Source: Lachnospiraceae bacterium 28-4
Lineage (GTDB): Bacteria > Bacillota > Clostridia > Lachnospirales > Lachnospiraceae
DNA: 64,000 nt
Assembly (NCBI GenBank): GCA_000403275.2
Contig: KE159599.1
Location: 186,001 to 250,000 of the forward strand
Direction: 5' to 3'
Numbering within the stretch: the stretch's first letter is position 1; each line of letters begins with the position of its first letter. The notes under the pieces are model-generated. The model worked only from the letters and a program-made list of their open reading frames with translations, ran no database searches and was not told the DNA's origin. A program made the position numbers and the translations under genes. This document shows, in pieces, positions 26,666 through 35,891 of this stretch.

Positions 26666-27706
26666 TTACCGATGAAGCTCCCGGCGCCTGAGCTGGCCGC
26701 ACGCTCCATCGATATCTCTCCCCATTTCCCTTCTTATAGTAACATTTATTCCATTTTTTTCAAGCTTATTTTTAAATGCAATCGCTTTTTGCGGGGAACC
26801 CGGCGCAAAATCCCTCTCTTTTACAGGATTTACCGGAATCAAATTCACATGGCAGTTCATTCCCCTGACCAGTTCCGCCAGTTCCTGCGCATCCATTTGC
26901 GAGTCATTGATGCCGTCGATCAGGCTATATTCAAAGCTAATACGTCTGCCCGTTCTTTCAAAATAGTATGCACTGGCATCCATCAATTCATCCAGCCTGT
27001 ATTTTTTCGCTATGGGCATCAATTCGCGCCTTTTTTTATCGTTTGCCCCATGTAAGGAAAGAGCCAGTGTAATCTGAAGTTCCTCTTCCGCCAGCCTCCT
27101 CATCTGCGGAACTAAACCGCAGGTAGATACCGTCACATTCCGCTGGCTGATATGCAGCCCGTTTTCATCTGTTAAAAGCCGGATAAATTTCAGTAAATGG
27201 TCATAATTGTCCAAAGGTTCCCCCATTCCCATTACAACCACATTGGAAACTCTCTCTTTTGTCAGAAGCGTAACCGCATAGACCTGGTCGAGCATTTCCG
27301 AAGGCAGCAGCGGACGAACCAAACCATCCAGCGTGGAGGCACAGAAACGGCAGCCCATCCGGCAGCCCACCTGGGAAGAAATACAGACCGAATTTCCATG
27401 CTTATATTTCATCCATACGCTTTCCACCGTATTCCCATCCGACAGCCGAAACAAAAATTTCTTTGTTCCGTCCACCGCTGATTCCTGTATCCGTACCGGC
27501 TCCAGGGCGGTAAAAGAATAGTCCTTCCGGCATCTTTCCCGCAGCGCTTTCGGAATGTTGCTCATCTCATCAAAATCCCTCGCCAGTTTTTGGTGCATCC
27601 ATTCATAGAGCTGCTTTGCACGGAAAGCTTTTTCTCCGGCCGCCCCCATTTCTCTTTTCAATTCTTCCAAATCCATAGATTTGATATCTGCTTTTGTATC
27701 TTTCAT
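26666..27706 (-). CDS. rlmN: 23S rRNA/tRNA m2A methyltransferase RlmN
   Basis: About 346 residues. Radical SAM enzyme methylating A2503 of 23S rRNA and A37 of some tRNAs. The CX3CX2C cluster is in GCRMGCRFCAST. The SAM-binding GMGEPLDNY and the catalytic C-terminal Cys in DIDGACGQL are present. The ATG at 27706 lies one base past the rsmB stop, so the genes are coupled. Confidence 0.96.
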   Translation of the reverse strand: MKDTKADIKSMDLEELKREMGAAGEKAFRAKQLYEWMHQKLARDFDEMSNIPKALRERCRKDYSFTALEPVRIQESAVDGTKKFLFRLSDGNTVESVWMKYKHGNSVCISSQVGCRMGCRFCASTLDGLVRPLLPSEMLDQVYAVTLLTKERVSNVVVMGMGEPLDNYDHLLKFIRLLTDENGLHISQRNVTVSTCGLVPQMRRLAEEELQITLALSLHGANDKKRRELMPIAKKYRLDELMDASAYYFERTGRRISFEYSLIDGINDSQMDAQELAELVRGMNCHVNLIPVNPVKERDFAPGSPQKAIAFKNKLEKNGINVTIRREMGRDIDGACGQLRRRELHR

Positions 27707-27707
27707 C

Positions 27708-29090
27708 TTAACACATATTTCCTTTCCTGCGGAACACCGCGATGAAAAAACCATCCGCGCTATGTATCCCGGGAAGCAGCTGCAAATATCCGTCCGCCGC
27801 CGTACCGGTCTGCGGGATATGGGCAACGCTTCTTCTTATATCCTCTCCCTGAAACGGAAATTTCCCCAAAAACCACCTGACATTTTCTTCGTTCTCTTCC
27901 CTGCGTATGGTGCATGTGCTGTAAACCAGTATTCCTCCCGGTTTTACATACCGCTGCGCCTTCTCCAATATTTTTCTTTGTATTCCGGGCAGTTCCGCCA
28001 GCGTTGCCCGGGTCATATGGTATTTAATATCCCGTTTCCTTCCAAGTATCCCCAAGCCGGAACAAGGAACATCCGCCAGGACAACATCCGCTTTCCCGTC
28101 CAGCTCCGCATCGTATTCCGTAGCATCAAAAACCTCCGCCTCTATATTCTCCAGACGCAGCCTTTCGGCATTCTCCCGGATCATGTCCACTTTCTCCTCC
28201 GAAATATCCCTGGCCAGCACTCTGCCTTTTTCTCCCGTTTTTTCCGCCCCGTGGGCGCTCTTTCCTCCCGGCGCGGCACAGACATCCACAACAAAACTTC
28301 CTTTTTCTATTCCCGCACACTCGACGCTTATCATGGAACTTACATCTTGTACCGCAAACAGCCCTTCGTCAAATCCGGGAATATTCCTGACACCCTCCGC
28401 ATGTTCCAGCATATAGGCATAAGGCAGATATGGATGCTGCTCCGCCCCGATCCCGGCCTCCCCCATATCCCGCAGAAGGGCTTCCTTTTCTTTTTCCGTC
28501 AGCGATTCCCTGATTCGGATCGTAACGGGCCGGACTTCCAACATGGCCTGAAGCATCTTCTCCGTCCGCTCCATCCCATATTCCTCCAGCCACATCACAA
28601 TAAAATATTCCGGCATGGAATAAAAAACCGACAAATAGGCGAGAGGTTCTTTTTCCCTGTCCGGATAAAATCCTTCTTTCCCTCCTGCGGACAGGATCAT
28701 ATCTTTTTCCCTGGCAATATTGCGCAATACTCCGTTGACAAACCCCTTCAACGATTGGAACTTCCTCTTCGCCGCCAGCTTTACCGCCTCATTGCATGCC
28801 GCCGAATCGGGAACTGCATCCATAAAAAGAATCTGATATACGCTCATCCTTAGCAAATTGCGTATCAAAGGTTTCATTTTCCCTGACGGCGTTTTCGAAA
28901 ACTGATCCATAATATAATCGATCTGTATCCGCCTCTCCAGCGTCCCTTCCGTCACGCGCTTGATAAACGCCTTATCTTTCCCCGGCAGGTCATCATATTT
29001 ATCCAACACCCTTCGGATTAAAAGATTGCTGTAAACCCGCTCCCTTTCCATCTCCAACAACATATCCAGAACCAATTCCCTTATGTTCAT
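27708..29090 (-). CDS. rsmB: 16S rRNA (cytosine(967)-C5)-methyltransferase RsmB
   Basis: About 460 residues. N-terminal NusB-like RNA-binding domain (~1-140), then the SAM-dependent methyltransferase. Motif I VDVCAAPGGKS, ADVPCSGLGILGRK (motif IV with PC) and VYSTCTI (catalytic Cys) are clear. I choose the ATG at 29090 (MNIRELVLDML), preceded by GGAGGTTGGG. Two strong hairpins separate it from the upstream peptidase gene. Confidence 0.95.
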   Translation of the reverse strand: MNIRELVLDMLLEMERERVYSNLLIRRVLDKYDDLPGKDKAFIKRVTEGTLERRIQIDYIMDQFSKTPSGKMKPLIRNLLRMSVYQILFMDAVPDSAACNEAVKLAAKRKFQSLKGFVNGVLRNIAREKDMILSAGGKEGFYPDREKEPLAYLSVFYSMPEYFIVMWLEEYGMERTEKMLQAMLEVRPVTIRIRESLTEKEKEALLRDMGEAGIGAEQHPYLPYAYMLEHAEGVRNIPGFDEGLFAVQDVSSMISVECAGIEKGSFVVDVCAAPGGKSAHGAEKTGEKGRVLARDISEEKVDMIRENAERLRLENIEAEVFDATEYDAELDGKADVVLADVPCSGLGILGRKRDIKYHMTRATLAELPGIQRKILEKAQRYVKPGGILVYSTCTIRREENEENVRWFLGKFPFQGEDIRRSVAHIPQTGTAADGYLQLLPGIHSADGFFIAVFRRKGNMC

Positions 29091-29133
29091 CCCAACCTCC
29101 ATGATGCCGCCAGGCGGCACAAACCATCAACGA

Positions 29134-29219
29134 GAAGAATGCCCGTATTTTGGGCATTCTTCCAAACATTAAGAAACTCTTAAGCTGCGTCCCTTGCAGC
29201 CTTAGTGTTTCTTAATGTT
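29134..29219 (-). terminator. Two consecutive hairpins between yugP and rsmB
   Basis: 29165-29219: an outer stem AACATTAAGAAAC/GTTTCTTAATGTT encloses an inner CTGC/GCAG stem. 29134-29162: an 11-bp perfect stem GAAGAATGCCC with a 7-base loop. Neither has a long downstream T-run on the minus strand. They may be partial terminators or processing sites that lower expression of rsmB-rsgA relative to the upstream genes. Confidence 0.55.
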
Positions 29220-29228
29220 TTTCTCACG

Positions 29229-29936
29229 CTAATCGTCGTTTCTCCTGTTTCCAAATAAAAGCACCAGCCTCAGCAGCTGCAAAATCGAGGCCGCCGCTCC
29301 CGCCACATACGTAAGCGCCGCCGCCCGAAGCACTTTCCTGCAATGCCCCGTTTCCTCCCCTCCGGTAATGCCATAATCCTGCAACATGGCTAAAGCTCTG
29401 GAAGAAGCATTGAATTCCACAGGCAGCGTAACGATCTGAAACAGAACCGACAGGGAAAAAACCCATATCCCTACCTGTACCAGCGTGTCGCTAAGCCCCA
29501 GCAATATGCCCAGCAAAATCAGAGGTATCCCTATCCTGGAACCGATATTGGCCGCCGGTACCAAAGCGCTTCTGATCTTCAGGGGGGCATATCCCTTCTG
29601 ATGCTGTACGGCATGTCCGCACTCGTGTGCCGCTACGCCGATCGCCGCTATCGAACTGGACTGATATGTGCTGTCGGAAAGACGCAGCACCTTGTTTTTC
29701 GGATCGTAATGATCCGTCAGCCTCCCGCCGGTATGCTCGATTCTTACATCATGAATCCCCGAATAACTTAAGATTCTGGCCGCCGCTTCCGCTCCTGTTA
29801 TTCCGCTCATACTGCGCACCTTCGCATATTTTCCGTATGTGCTGTTCAGGCTGCTGCTGGCCGCCATACACAAAATTGCTCCCAATAATACGAGAAAATA
29901 TGTGGGGTCAAAATAATAACCATAATATCCATACAT
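29229..29936 (-). CDS. YugP-family membrane zinc metallopeptidase
   Basis: 235 residues. N-terminal helix (YFLVLLGAILCMAASSSL), the zinc motif HEXXH as HECGHAVQH near 124, and two or three C-terminal helices (IPLILLGILLGLSDTLVQVG and others). The family is called neutral zinc metallopeptidase; physiological substrates are not established. It lies between fmt and rsmB in the same orientation, which is a common arrangement in Clostridia. Confidence 0.88.
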   Translation of the reverse strand: MYGYYGYYFDPTYFLVLLGAILCMAASSSLNSTYGKYAKVRSMSGITGAEAAARILSYSGIHDVRIEHTGGRLTDHYDPKNKVLRLSDSTYQSSSIAAIGVAAHECGHAVQHQKGYAPLKIRSALVPAANIGSRIGIPLILLGILLGLSDTLVQVGIWVFSLSVLFQIVTLPVEFNASSRALAMLQDYGITGGEETGHCRKVLRAAALTYVAGAAASILQLLRLVLLFGNRRNDD

Positions 29937-29954
29937 AGCAATACCATTCCCTTT

Positions 29955-30896
29955 CTATTCTCCAAGCGCAAGCCCTTCTTCCAAAGGATATCCCAGGAGA
30001 AAATCCTTTACCGGCATTCTCCTTTTTCCTTCCAGCTGCACCTGCGTCACTTTCAAAAGCCCGTCGCCCGTTCTTACATAAAAAGCGTCCTTCTCCACTC
30101 TTTCCACGCATCCTGCCTCCCACTTTTCTTCGCAGGAATGATCCTTTACGGGTTCGCTTTCCCAGATTTTCAAATTTTTCTTATGATAATAAGTATACGC
30201 ACTGGGCCAGGAATTTAGTCCCCGCACCAGCCTGTCGATCGAACACGCATCCCCTGTCCAGTCGATTCTGCCCAGAGATTTTTTTAACGTTCCTACGTAA
30301 CTGGCCTCTTCCTCCTTTTGTTTCTCCGGCACCAGTTCCCCTCTTTCGATCTTCGGCAAAGCTTCCACGATCAGTTCCGCTCCCGCCTGGCACAGTTTAT
30401 CGTGCAAAGATTCCCCTGTTTCCTTTTCTTCAATAGGAACTACTCTTTTCAACAACATGTCCCCGGTATCCAGTCCCCGATCCATCTGCATGATCGTAAT
30501 TCCCGTCTCCTTCTCCCCGTTCAGAATCACCCACTGAATCGGCGCAGCCCCTCTGTATTTCGGCAGCAGGGAAGCATGGATGTTCACGCATCCGAACCTG
30601 GGAAGCCGTAATATCTCCTCCGGCAGTATCTGCCCGAAAGCAGCCACCACGAAAATATCCGCCCCGAACTGTGCCAATTTCTCTATCTCCTCCGGTTCTC
30701 TCACCTTTTTAGGCTGAAGCACCGGAATTCCATGCTTCAGCGCGCACGCTTTTACCGGCGTCATCTGCATTTCTTTTCCTCTTCCCTTCGGCTTATCCGG
30801 CTGTGTTACCACGGCCGCCACCTCATGCCCGGCTGCCACGATAGCCTCCAGCGCTCCCACCGCAAAATCCGGCGTTCCCATAAATATCAATTTCAT
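29955..30896 (-). CDS. fmt: Methionyl-tRNA formyltransferase
   Basis: 313 residues, full length. Formylates initiator Met-tRNA. MKLIFMGTPDFAVGALEA start, the catalytic Asn-His-Asp region NIHASLLPKYRGAAPIQW and DRGLDTGDML, then the C-terminal OB-like domain. Adjacent to def, whose product removes the formyl group, as usual. Confidence 0.97.
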   Translation of the reverse strand: MKLIFMGTPDFAVGALEAIVAAGHEVAAVVTQPDKPKGRGKEMQMTPVKACALKHGIPVLQPKKVREPEEIEKLAQFGADIFVVAAFGQILPEEILRLPRFGCVNIHASLLPKYRGAAPIQWVILNGEKETGITIMQMDRGLDTGDMLLKRVVPIEEKETGESLHDKLCQAGAELIVEALPKIERGELVPEKQKEEEASYVGTLKKSLGRIDWTGDACSIDRLVRGLNSWPSAYTYYHKKNLKIWESEPVKDHSCEEKWEAGCVERVEKDAFYVRTGDGLLKVTQVQLEGKRRMPVKDFLLGYPLEEGLALGE

Positions 30897-30919
30897 ATCA
30901 ACAACCTTGCCTTTCTACA

Positions 30920-31411
30920 CTAACTTTCCATTTCGTCATCATCCTCTAAATCTTCCAGGTTCATCAGCGGGCCTTCCACTTTATCTACGTAAAGATTTCC
31001 TTCCAGATGATCCAGTTCATGGCAGATCGCCCTTGCCAGCAATTCGGTTCCCTCTATTTCATACAACTCCATATTTTCGTTATAAGCCACCGCTTTTACA
31101 TAATTGGGTCTGGTAACAATTCCTGATTTCCCCGGCACGCTCAGGCAGCCTTCATGGCCGGTCTGTTCCCCGCTCATTTCCAGTATTCTTGGATTGATCA
31201 TCACATACGGATCCTCTCCCGTCACGTCGATCACCACGATCCGTTTTAAAATGCCCACCTGGGGCGCCGCCAGCCCGACGCCGCACGCTTCATACATGGT
31301 TTCGAGCATATCCTCGATCAACTCCTTCACCCTGGGCGTAATTTCCTTTACTTCCTTGCATTTCTTATTTAATACCGCATCGCCAATTTCTCTTATGTTT
31401 CTGATTGCCAT
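30920..31411 (-). CDS. def: Peptide deformylase
   Basis: 163 residues. Removes the N-formyl group from nascent proteins using Fe/Zn. The three family motifs are intact: GVGLAAPQVG, EGCLSVPG with the metal-binding Cys, and HELDHLEG with the HEXXH pair. ATG preceded by AAAGGAC. Flanked by priA and fmt. Confidence 0.97.
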   Translation of the reverse strand: MAIRNIREIGDAVLNKKCKEVKEITPRVKELIEDMLETMYEACGVGLAAPQVGILKRIVVIDVTGEDPYVMINPRILEMSGEQTGHEGCLSVPGKSGIVTRPNYVKAVAYNENMELYEIEGTELLARAICHELDHLEGNLYVDKVEGPLMNLEDLEDDDEMES

Positions 31412-31443
31412 TTCGATTCTGTCCTTTCTTAACCTTTTACTTA

Positions 31444-33723
31444 TTAATAGGAGCGAAGGGGATCGAAGTCAAACTGAACGGTCTCTTTTCCCGTTTTTCC
31501 CTTCTCCTGCCGCTCCTCCAAAAATGCCTCTATGGCATTTTTTGCCTCTATCAGCTTTCTTTTATCCATATGTTTTATATAAACCATAAAGCGGTAGACA
31601 TCCTGTATCTTCCCTATGGAAGCCGCCGCCGGCCCAATCACCCGAAGAGGATCTCCGTGGATATCCGCCCCGCTTTCTTTTAACAGTTTCCCAATCTTTG
31701 CCGCCAGCTCCATTCCCTCTTTCTCTACGGGCGAAGATACAAGAATCGCAAGCATGTGCGCCGCCGGCGGGTATAAAAGCATCTCCCGGTACATCATTTC
31801 CTCTTCATAAAATCCCTGATAATCCTGATTGGCCGCATGCACAATGCTATAATGCCCCGGATCATAAGTCTGTATCACTACTTCTCCGGGTCTTTTTCCC
31901 CTGCCGGCCCTTCCCGCCGCCTGGGTCAGAAGCTGGAACGTCCGCTCGCCTGCCCGGTAATCGTTCACATGGAGGGAGAGATCCGCAGCCAATATGCCGA
32001 CTAACGTAACGTCCGGAAAATCATGACCCTTTACGATCATCTGGGTACCAAGAAGAATATCCGCCTCCCTGTTGGCAAAACCGTTCAATATCTCTTCATA
32101 GCTGTCTTTTGTCCGTGTGCTGTCCGCATCCATCCGAAGAACCCTTGCCCCCGGGAACTCTCTGTGAACCGCCTCTTCGATCTGCTGCGTTCCCGCACGG
32201 AAACCAAGAATATATTTGGAACCGCATTCCGGGCAGCTTCCGGCTCCCGGCCTGGTGTAACCGCAGTAATGGCATACCAGCTTCCCGCCCGCATGTTCCG
32301 AAAGAGACACATCACAATGGGGGCATTTCATCACATATCCGCACGAACGGCAGGAAACAAATCCGGCATATCCCCTCCGGTTCAAAAACAGGATGCTCTG
32401 TTCCCCCTTTGCCAGCCTTTCCTCCAACAGTTCCCGCAGCTTTCTGCTGAAAATCGAACGGTTTCCCTGTCTCAGCTCTTCCCTCAAATCTACCGTCCGA
32501 ACCGACGGCAACTCCTTTCCAGGCTGCCTTTGCTTTAGTTCATAAAGCCTGTATTTGCCTGTTTTTGCCCTGTAATATGCTTCCAAAGAAGGGGTCGCGG
32601 AACCGAGTACCACCACCGCGCCCTGCATGGACGCTATTTTTTCCGCCGTCTCCCTGGCATGGTATTTCGGCATGGATTCGCTTTTATATGTACTCTCATG
32701 CTCTTCATCGATAATAATCGCGCCAAGCCTGGAAAACGGGGTAAACAGCGCGGATCTTGGGCCGATCATAACATCTATTTCCCCTTTTTTCGCCCTTTCG
32801 CACTGATCGTATTTTTCTCCCTGGGACAGCGTGGAGTTCATCACCGACACCCTGTCGCCAAAGCGTACATAAAAGCGCAGCAACGTTTGATAAGTCAGGG
32901 CAATTTCAGGAATCAGCACGATTGCCTGTTTTCCTCTTTTTATCATTCCCTCAATAATCTCCAGATATACTTCCGTCTTTCCGCTTCCTGTAATTCCGTG
33001 GATCAGCGAAGTATCTTTCCTGCCCGCGTCAAAATCCGCCAGAATTCCGTCCGCTGCCGCCCTCTGTTCTTCGTTCAGGCATTTTTTCTTCCTATACGCT
33101 TCCATCCGGGCGTCCGAAGCATTATTTTCTATTTTTACGGGATTCCGGTAGCTGCTTTCTGAAAGAATCTCCACCGCCGCCTGTCTCTCCAGGCTTTTTA
33201 TTGTCTGGGAGGATATATGGAGCTTGCCGGTAATCCATGGCATAGGCAGCTCCCCCGCCTGTATCAGCTCCTTTAACAGTCTTGCCTTCGCCGTCTGCTT
33301 TTTCTTTTCACAGCTTTGCAGCAGCTGTTTCGCCTCTTCGGCATCCAGCAGAAGCTTACAGCTCTTTCTTTCCAGCTTTCTTACTTTCTGTTTGATGGGA
33401 AGAACCGTTTTCAAAGCAGCGATCAGTGTGGAACCGTATTGTTCTTTCATCCATGCCGCCAGCGCGATATAACGCTCCTCGGCTCCTATGGAATTTTTTT
33501 CCACATCCGCTATTTCTTTCAGCCTTCCCGGCTCATAGGATGCCTGTTCGCCGATAGACGCCACATATCCTTTTCTGAGCCGGTTCCCCTTTCCAAAAGG
33601 CACGGAGACGCAGCTTCCGATCCCCACCGCTTCCCATAACCGTTCCGGAATCACATACTGGAATGTCTTATCCAGTTTTTCATGGGAAATATCTATAATA
33701 ATGTCCGCATATTTTCTTTCCAT
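31444..33723 (-). CDS. priA: Primosomal replication restart helicase PriA
   Basis: 759 residues. 3'-5' DNA helicase that reloads DnaB at stalled forks. N-terminal DNA-binding domain, Walker A GITGSGKTEVYLE (~245), DEEH box (IIIDEEHES), the cysteine-rich zinc region (CRSCGYVMKCPHC, CHYCGYTRPGAGSCPECG) and helicase motifs QAAGRAGRG. The start codon lies 31 bases inside the end of murE. Confidence 0.97.
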   Translation of the reverse strand: MERKYADIIIDISHEKLDKTFQYVIPERLWEAVGIGSCVSVPFGKGNRLRKGYVASIGEQASYEPGRLKEIADVEKNSIGAEERYIALAAWMKEQYGSTLIAALKTVLPIKQKVRKLERKSCKLLLDAEEAKQLLQSCEKKKQTAKARLLKELIQAGELPMPWITGKLHISSQTIKSLERQAAVEILSESSYRNPVKIENNASDARMEAYRKKKCLNEEQRAAADGILADFDAGRKDTSLIHGITGSGKTEVYLEIIEGMIKRGKQAIVLIPEIALTYQTLLRFYVRFGDRVSVMNSTLSQGEKYDQCERAKKGEIDVMIGPRSALFTPFSRLGAIIIDEEHESTYKSESMPKYHARETAEKIASMQGAVVVLGSATPSLEAYYRAKTGKYRLYELKQRQPGKELPSVRTVDLREELRQGNRSIFSRKLRELLEERLAKGEQSILFLNRRGYAGFVSCRSCGYVMKCPHCDVSLSEHAGGKLVCHYCGYTRPGAGSCPECGSKYILGFRAGTQQIEEAVHREFPGARVLRMDADSTRTKDSYEEILNGFANREADILLGTQMIVKGHDFPDVTLVGILAADLSLHVNDYRAGERTFQLLTQAAGRAGRGKRPGEVVIQTYDPGHYSIVHAANQDYQGFYEEEMMYREMLLYPPAAHMLAILVSSPVEKEGMELAAKIGKLLKESGADIHGDPLRVIGPAAASIGKIQDVYRFMVYIKHMDKRKLIEAKNAIEAFLEERQEKGKTGKETVQFDFDPLRSY

Positions 33724-35192
33724 CCCCGCTCCTTTAAGATATCCCGGATCAGGTCTCTTTCATCCATCGGGTATTTGACTCCTTTGATCTCCTGATAATC
33801 TTCATGGCCCTTCCCGGCGAGAACTATAATATCCCCCGGCTCTCCGTGATCGATCGCATAGGCAATCGCTTCTTTGCGGTCGCAGATCTCCACATATTTT
33901 CCCCCTGTCTTTCCGATGCCGGTCTTAATATCTTCGATAATCGCCTGTGGCTCTTCAAATCTGGGGTTATCCGAAGTAATGATCGTCAGGTCGGCCAGCT
34001 TCCCGCTGACTTCCCCCATCTCATATCTCCGCAGCCTGGAACGGTTTCCCCCGCAGCCAAAAAGGCAGACCAGGCGGTGCGGCTCGTATTCTTTCAGCGT
34101 ACCCAGCAGGCTTTCCAGGCTCATCGCATTATGGGCATAATCGATCATCAGCGTAAAGTCATCGGATACCTTTACCATTTCGATCCGGCCTTTGACCTTT
34201 GCTTCCGAAAAGGCTTTTTTTATCTGTTCCGTCTCCACCCCGAAATGACGGCATATCGCAATAGCTGTCAGGGCATTATACACGCTGAACCTTCCGGGCG
34301 TAGTGACCTCCACCGAAAAATCCATCAACCCCTTTACATCAAAAACCACGCCCAGTTCTCCCGGCTTTTTGACAAGCTGCAGATTTTCCGCTCTCAGGTC
34401 GGCCCCTTCACTGAATCCGTAAGTTTCTATCCCGCAAGTATGCCCTTCGATCACCTTCTCAAAATGCGCATCGTCCCGATTCACAATACCAGTTCTGCAC
34501 TGCCGGAACAACAGCCCCTTGCATTTTAAATATTCATCAAAATCCGCATGCTCGTTCGGTCCGATATGATCCGGTTCAATATTGGTAAAAATACCGATAT
34601 CAAACAAAAATCCCTGTGTCCTGTGAAGTTTCAGCCCTTGGGAAGAAACCTCCATCACTACTGCATCGCAGCCTTCCTGCGCCATCTGGTAAAGATATTC
34701 CTGCAAAAGATAAGATTCCGGGGTGGTATTCACCGCATGAATCCGTTTTTTCCCGATAATCACCTCTATCGTCCCGATCAGTCCTACCTTGTGCCCCGAA
34801 TTTTCCAAAATGGATTTGACCAGGTAAGTAGTGGTCGTCTTTCCCTTCGTCCCCGTTATCCCGATCACTTTCATTTTTTCCGCCGGATTTTCAAACCAGG
34901 CCGCCGCGATATATGCCATGGCATAGCGCGTATCCTTCACACGGATTACCGTCACATCCTCCGCGCCTTCCATCGGGATATCTTTTTCCGTTACAAGGAC
35001 TCTCGCCCCCTTTTCCACCGCATCCAAGGCAAAATCATGGCCGTCCGCATTGGCTCCGGCGATACAGAGGAACAAACATCCCTTTGTTATTTTCCTCGAA
35101 TCATATACTACCGCATCCACGCAGACATCCATGGAACCTGCAATGCATTGGTATTCTATTTTTTCTATAAGTTGTTTTAGTTTTTTCATCAT
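33693..35192 (-). CDS. murE: UDP-MurNAc-L-Ala-D-Glu ligase MurE, meso-DAP type
   Basis: About 499 residues. Adds the third stem residue to the wall precursor. ATP loop GTKGKTTTTYL, DYAHNAMSLE and the specificity motif DNPR (TSDNPRFEE), which in MurE indicates meso-diaminopimelate. I start at the ATG at 35192 (MMKKLKQLIEK) with GGAG eight bases upstream; longer in-frame sequence upstream runs into a large hairpin and is not coding. Unlike the Bacillus arrangement it is outside the division cluster and heads the priA-rsgA operon. Confidence 0.95.
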   Translation of the reverse strand: MMKKLKQLIEKIEYQCIAGSMDVCVDAVVYDSRKITKGCLFLCIAGANADGHDFALDAVEKGARVLVTEKDIPMEGAEDVTVIRVKDTRYAMAYIAAAWFENPAEKMKVIGITGTKGKTTTTYLVKSILENSGHKVGLIGTIEVIIGKKRIHAVNTTPESYLLQEYLYQMAQEGCDAVVMEVSSQGLKLHRTQGFLFDIGIFTNIEPDHIGPNEHADFDEYLKCKGLLFRQCRTGIVNRDDAHFEKVIEGHTCGIETYGFSEGADLRAENLQLVKKPGELGVVFDVKGLMDFSVEVTTPGRFSVYNALTAIAICRHFGVETEQIKKAFSEAKVKGRIEMVKVSDDFTLMIDYAHNAMSLESLLGTLKEYEPHRLVCLFGCGGNRSRLRRYEMGEVSGKLADLTIITSDNPRFEEPQAIIEDIKTGIGKTGGKYVEICDRKEAIAYAIDHGEPGDIIVLAGKGHEDYQEIKGVKYPMDERDLIRDILKERGWKENMRTLL

Positions 35193-35263
35193 TTTTTTAA
35201 CTCCATTTCTGTGGGGATTGGGGGGATCGTTGGATGAGGGTTGCGGGGGGAGGTAAGTTGTGA

Positions 35264-35413
35264 GAATATTCTGATCAGATCTTCCGTAAAAATCTAACTG
35301 TGCCAGACATTCCACCAAGCCCATAACATCATAGCGGCTCCCCCGCCATGATGTTACGGTCTTGGTTCCATGGCACAAAAAAGATTTTTACGGAAGATCT
35401 GATCAGAATATTC
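35264..35413. repeat. Large hairpin A in the murE leader (150 bp)
   Basis: Perfect 32-bp inverted arms (35264-35295 and 35382-35413) enclose 86 bp that pair further: GTGCCA with TGGCAC, then about 22 bp around TAACATCAT/ATGATGTTA closing on a CTCCC loop. The whole unit folds as one long stem. It lies between the proposed murE promoter and the murE start, so it would be part of the leader RNA. Its sequence is unrelated to the family C and D hairpins. Confidence 0.9.
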
Positions 35414-35516
35414 GGCAAATTTATCCTTCCCGCAATGATCTAATCTTTAATCCTGCTATAGCAATTCAAATCTCTCTTTACAATGCCGCCTCCATTCATA
35501 GGAAAAACGCTGGTCA

Positions 35517-35582
35517 GTGTGAGATTTAGTACTTCTTAGCGAAACGCCCTTTGGCGTGAGCTTTTAGAAGTACTTCTCACAC
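35517..35582. repeat. Second hairpin in the murE leader (66 bp)
   Basis: GTGTGAGA and AGTACTTCT on one side pair with AGAAGTACT and CTCACAC on the other; an inner ACGCC/GGCGT stem closes on CTTT. About 100 bp upstream of hairpin A, within the same presumed leader. Confidence 0.7.
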
Positions 35583-35612
35583 CTCTCACACTTCATACTA
35601 AGATTTTAGAAA

Positions 35613-35641
35613 AGAATAGCATGTAAGCTTATATTTTTCAA
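35613..35641 (-). promoter_or_regulatory. Promoter for the murE-priA-rsgA operon
   Basis: Minus strand TTGAAA, 17-base spacer ending TGC (extended -10), TATTCT. It is ~420 bases before murE, implying a long leader with both hairpins. The 35414-35890 stretch otherwise holds no credible open frame. Confidence 0.6.
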
Positions 35642-35765
35642 CTTAATCCTGTCATTTCCGTATTGATCGTGAAAAGCTTTAAAAGTATTTTATAAAGTTT
35701 ATTTTTTTTATATATTTCAAACACACTTTGAACACATTTATATTTTATAGTATAGACAAGATAGT

Positions 35766-35800
35766 TGAAAAAGTTGCTACAAGGCCTACGGCTAAGCAAC
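35766..35800 (-). terminator. Intrinsic terminator
   Basis: Minus strand GTTGCT and AGCAAC enclose a short CC/GG stem and are followed by TTTTTC. Lies downstream of pfkB and upstream of the murE promoter, so it should stop the secDF-recJ-pfkB transcript. Confidence 0.7.
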
Positions 35801-35843
35801 AAAAAACACTCACTATCTCCCCCCTCATAAGATAAACAACATG

Positions 35844-35867
35844 AAAAGTCCGGTTTTCCGGGCTTTT
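35844..35867. terminator. Small terminator-like hairpin
   Basis: AAAAG-T-CCGG-TTTT-CCGG-G-CTTTT, a 9-10 bp stem with one wobble or mismatch depending on strand; T-rich sequence follows on the plus strand. Sits between the 35766 terminator and giant hairpin B. Confidence 0.5.
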
Positions 35868-35891
35868 CTGTTTTTATGGCATCTATTGCCA

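Noticed and set aside
35193-35378. N-terminal extension of MurE from an upstream ATG
   Set aside because: It would be encoded by one arm and loop of hairpin A; a proper ribosome site and family-like start lie at 35192.
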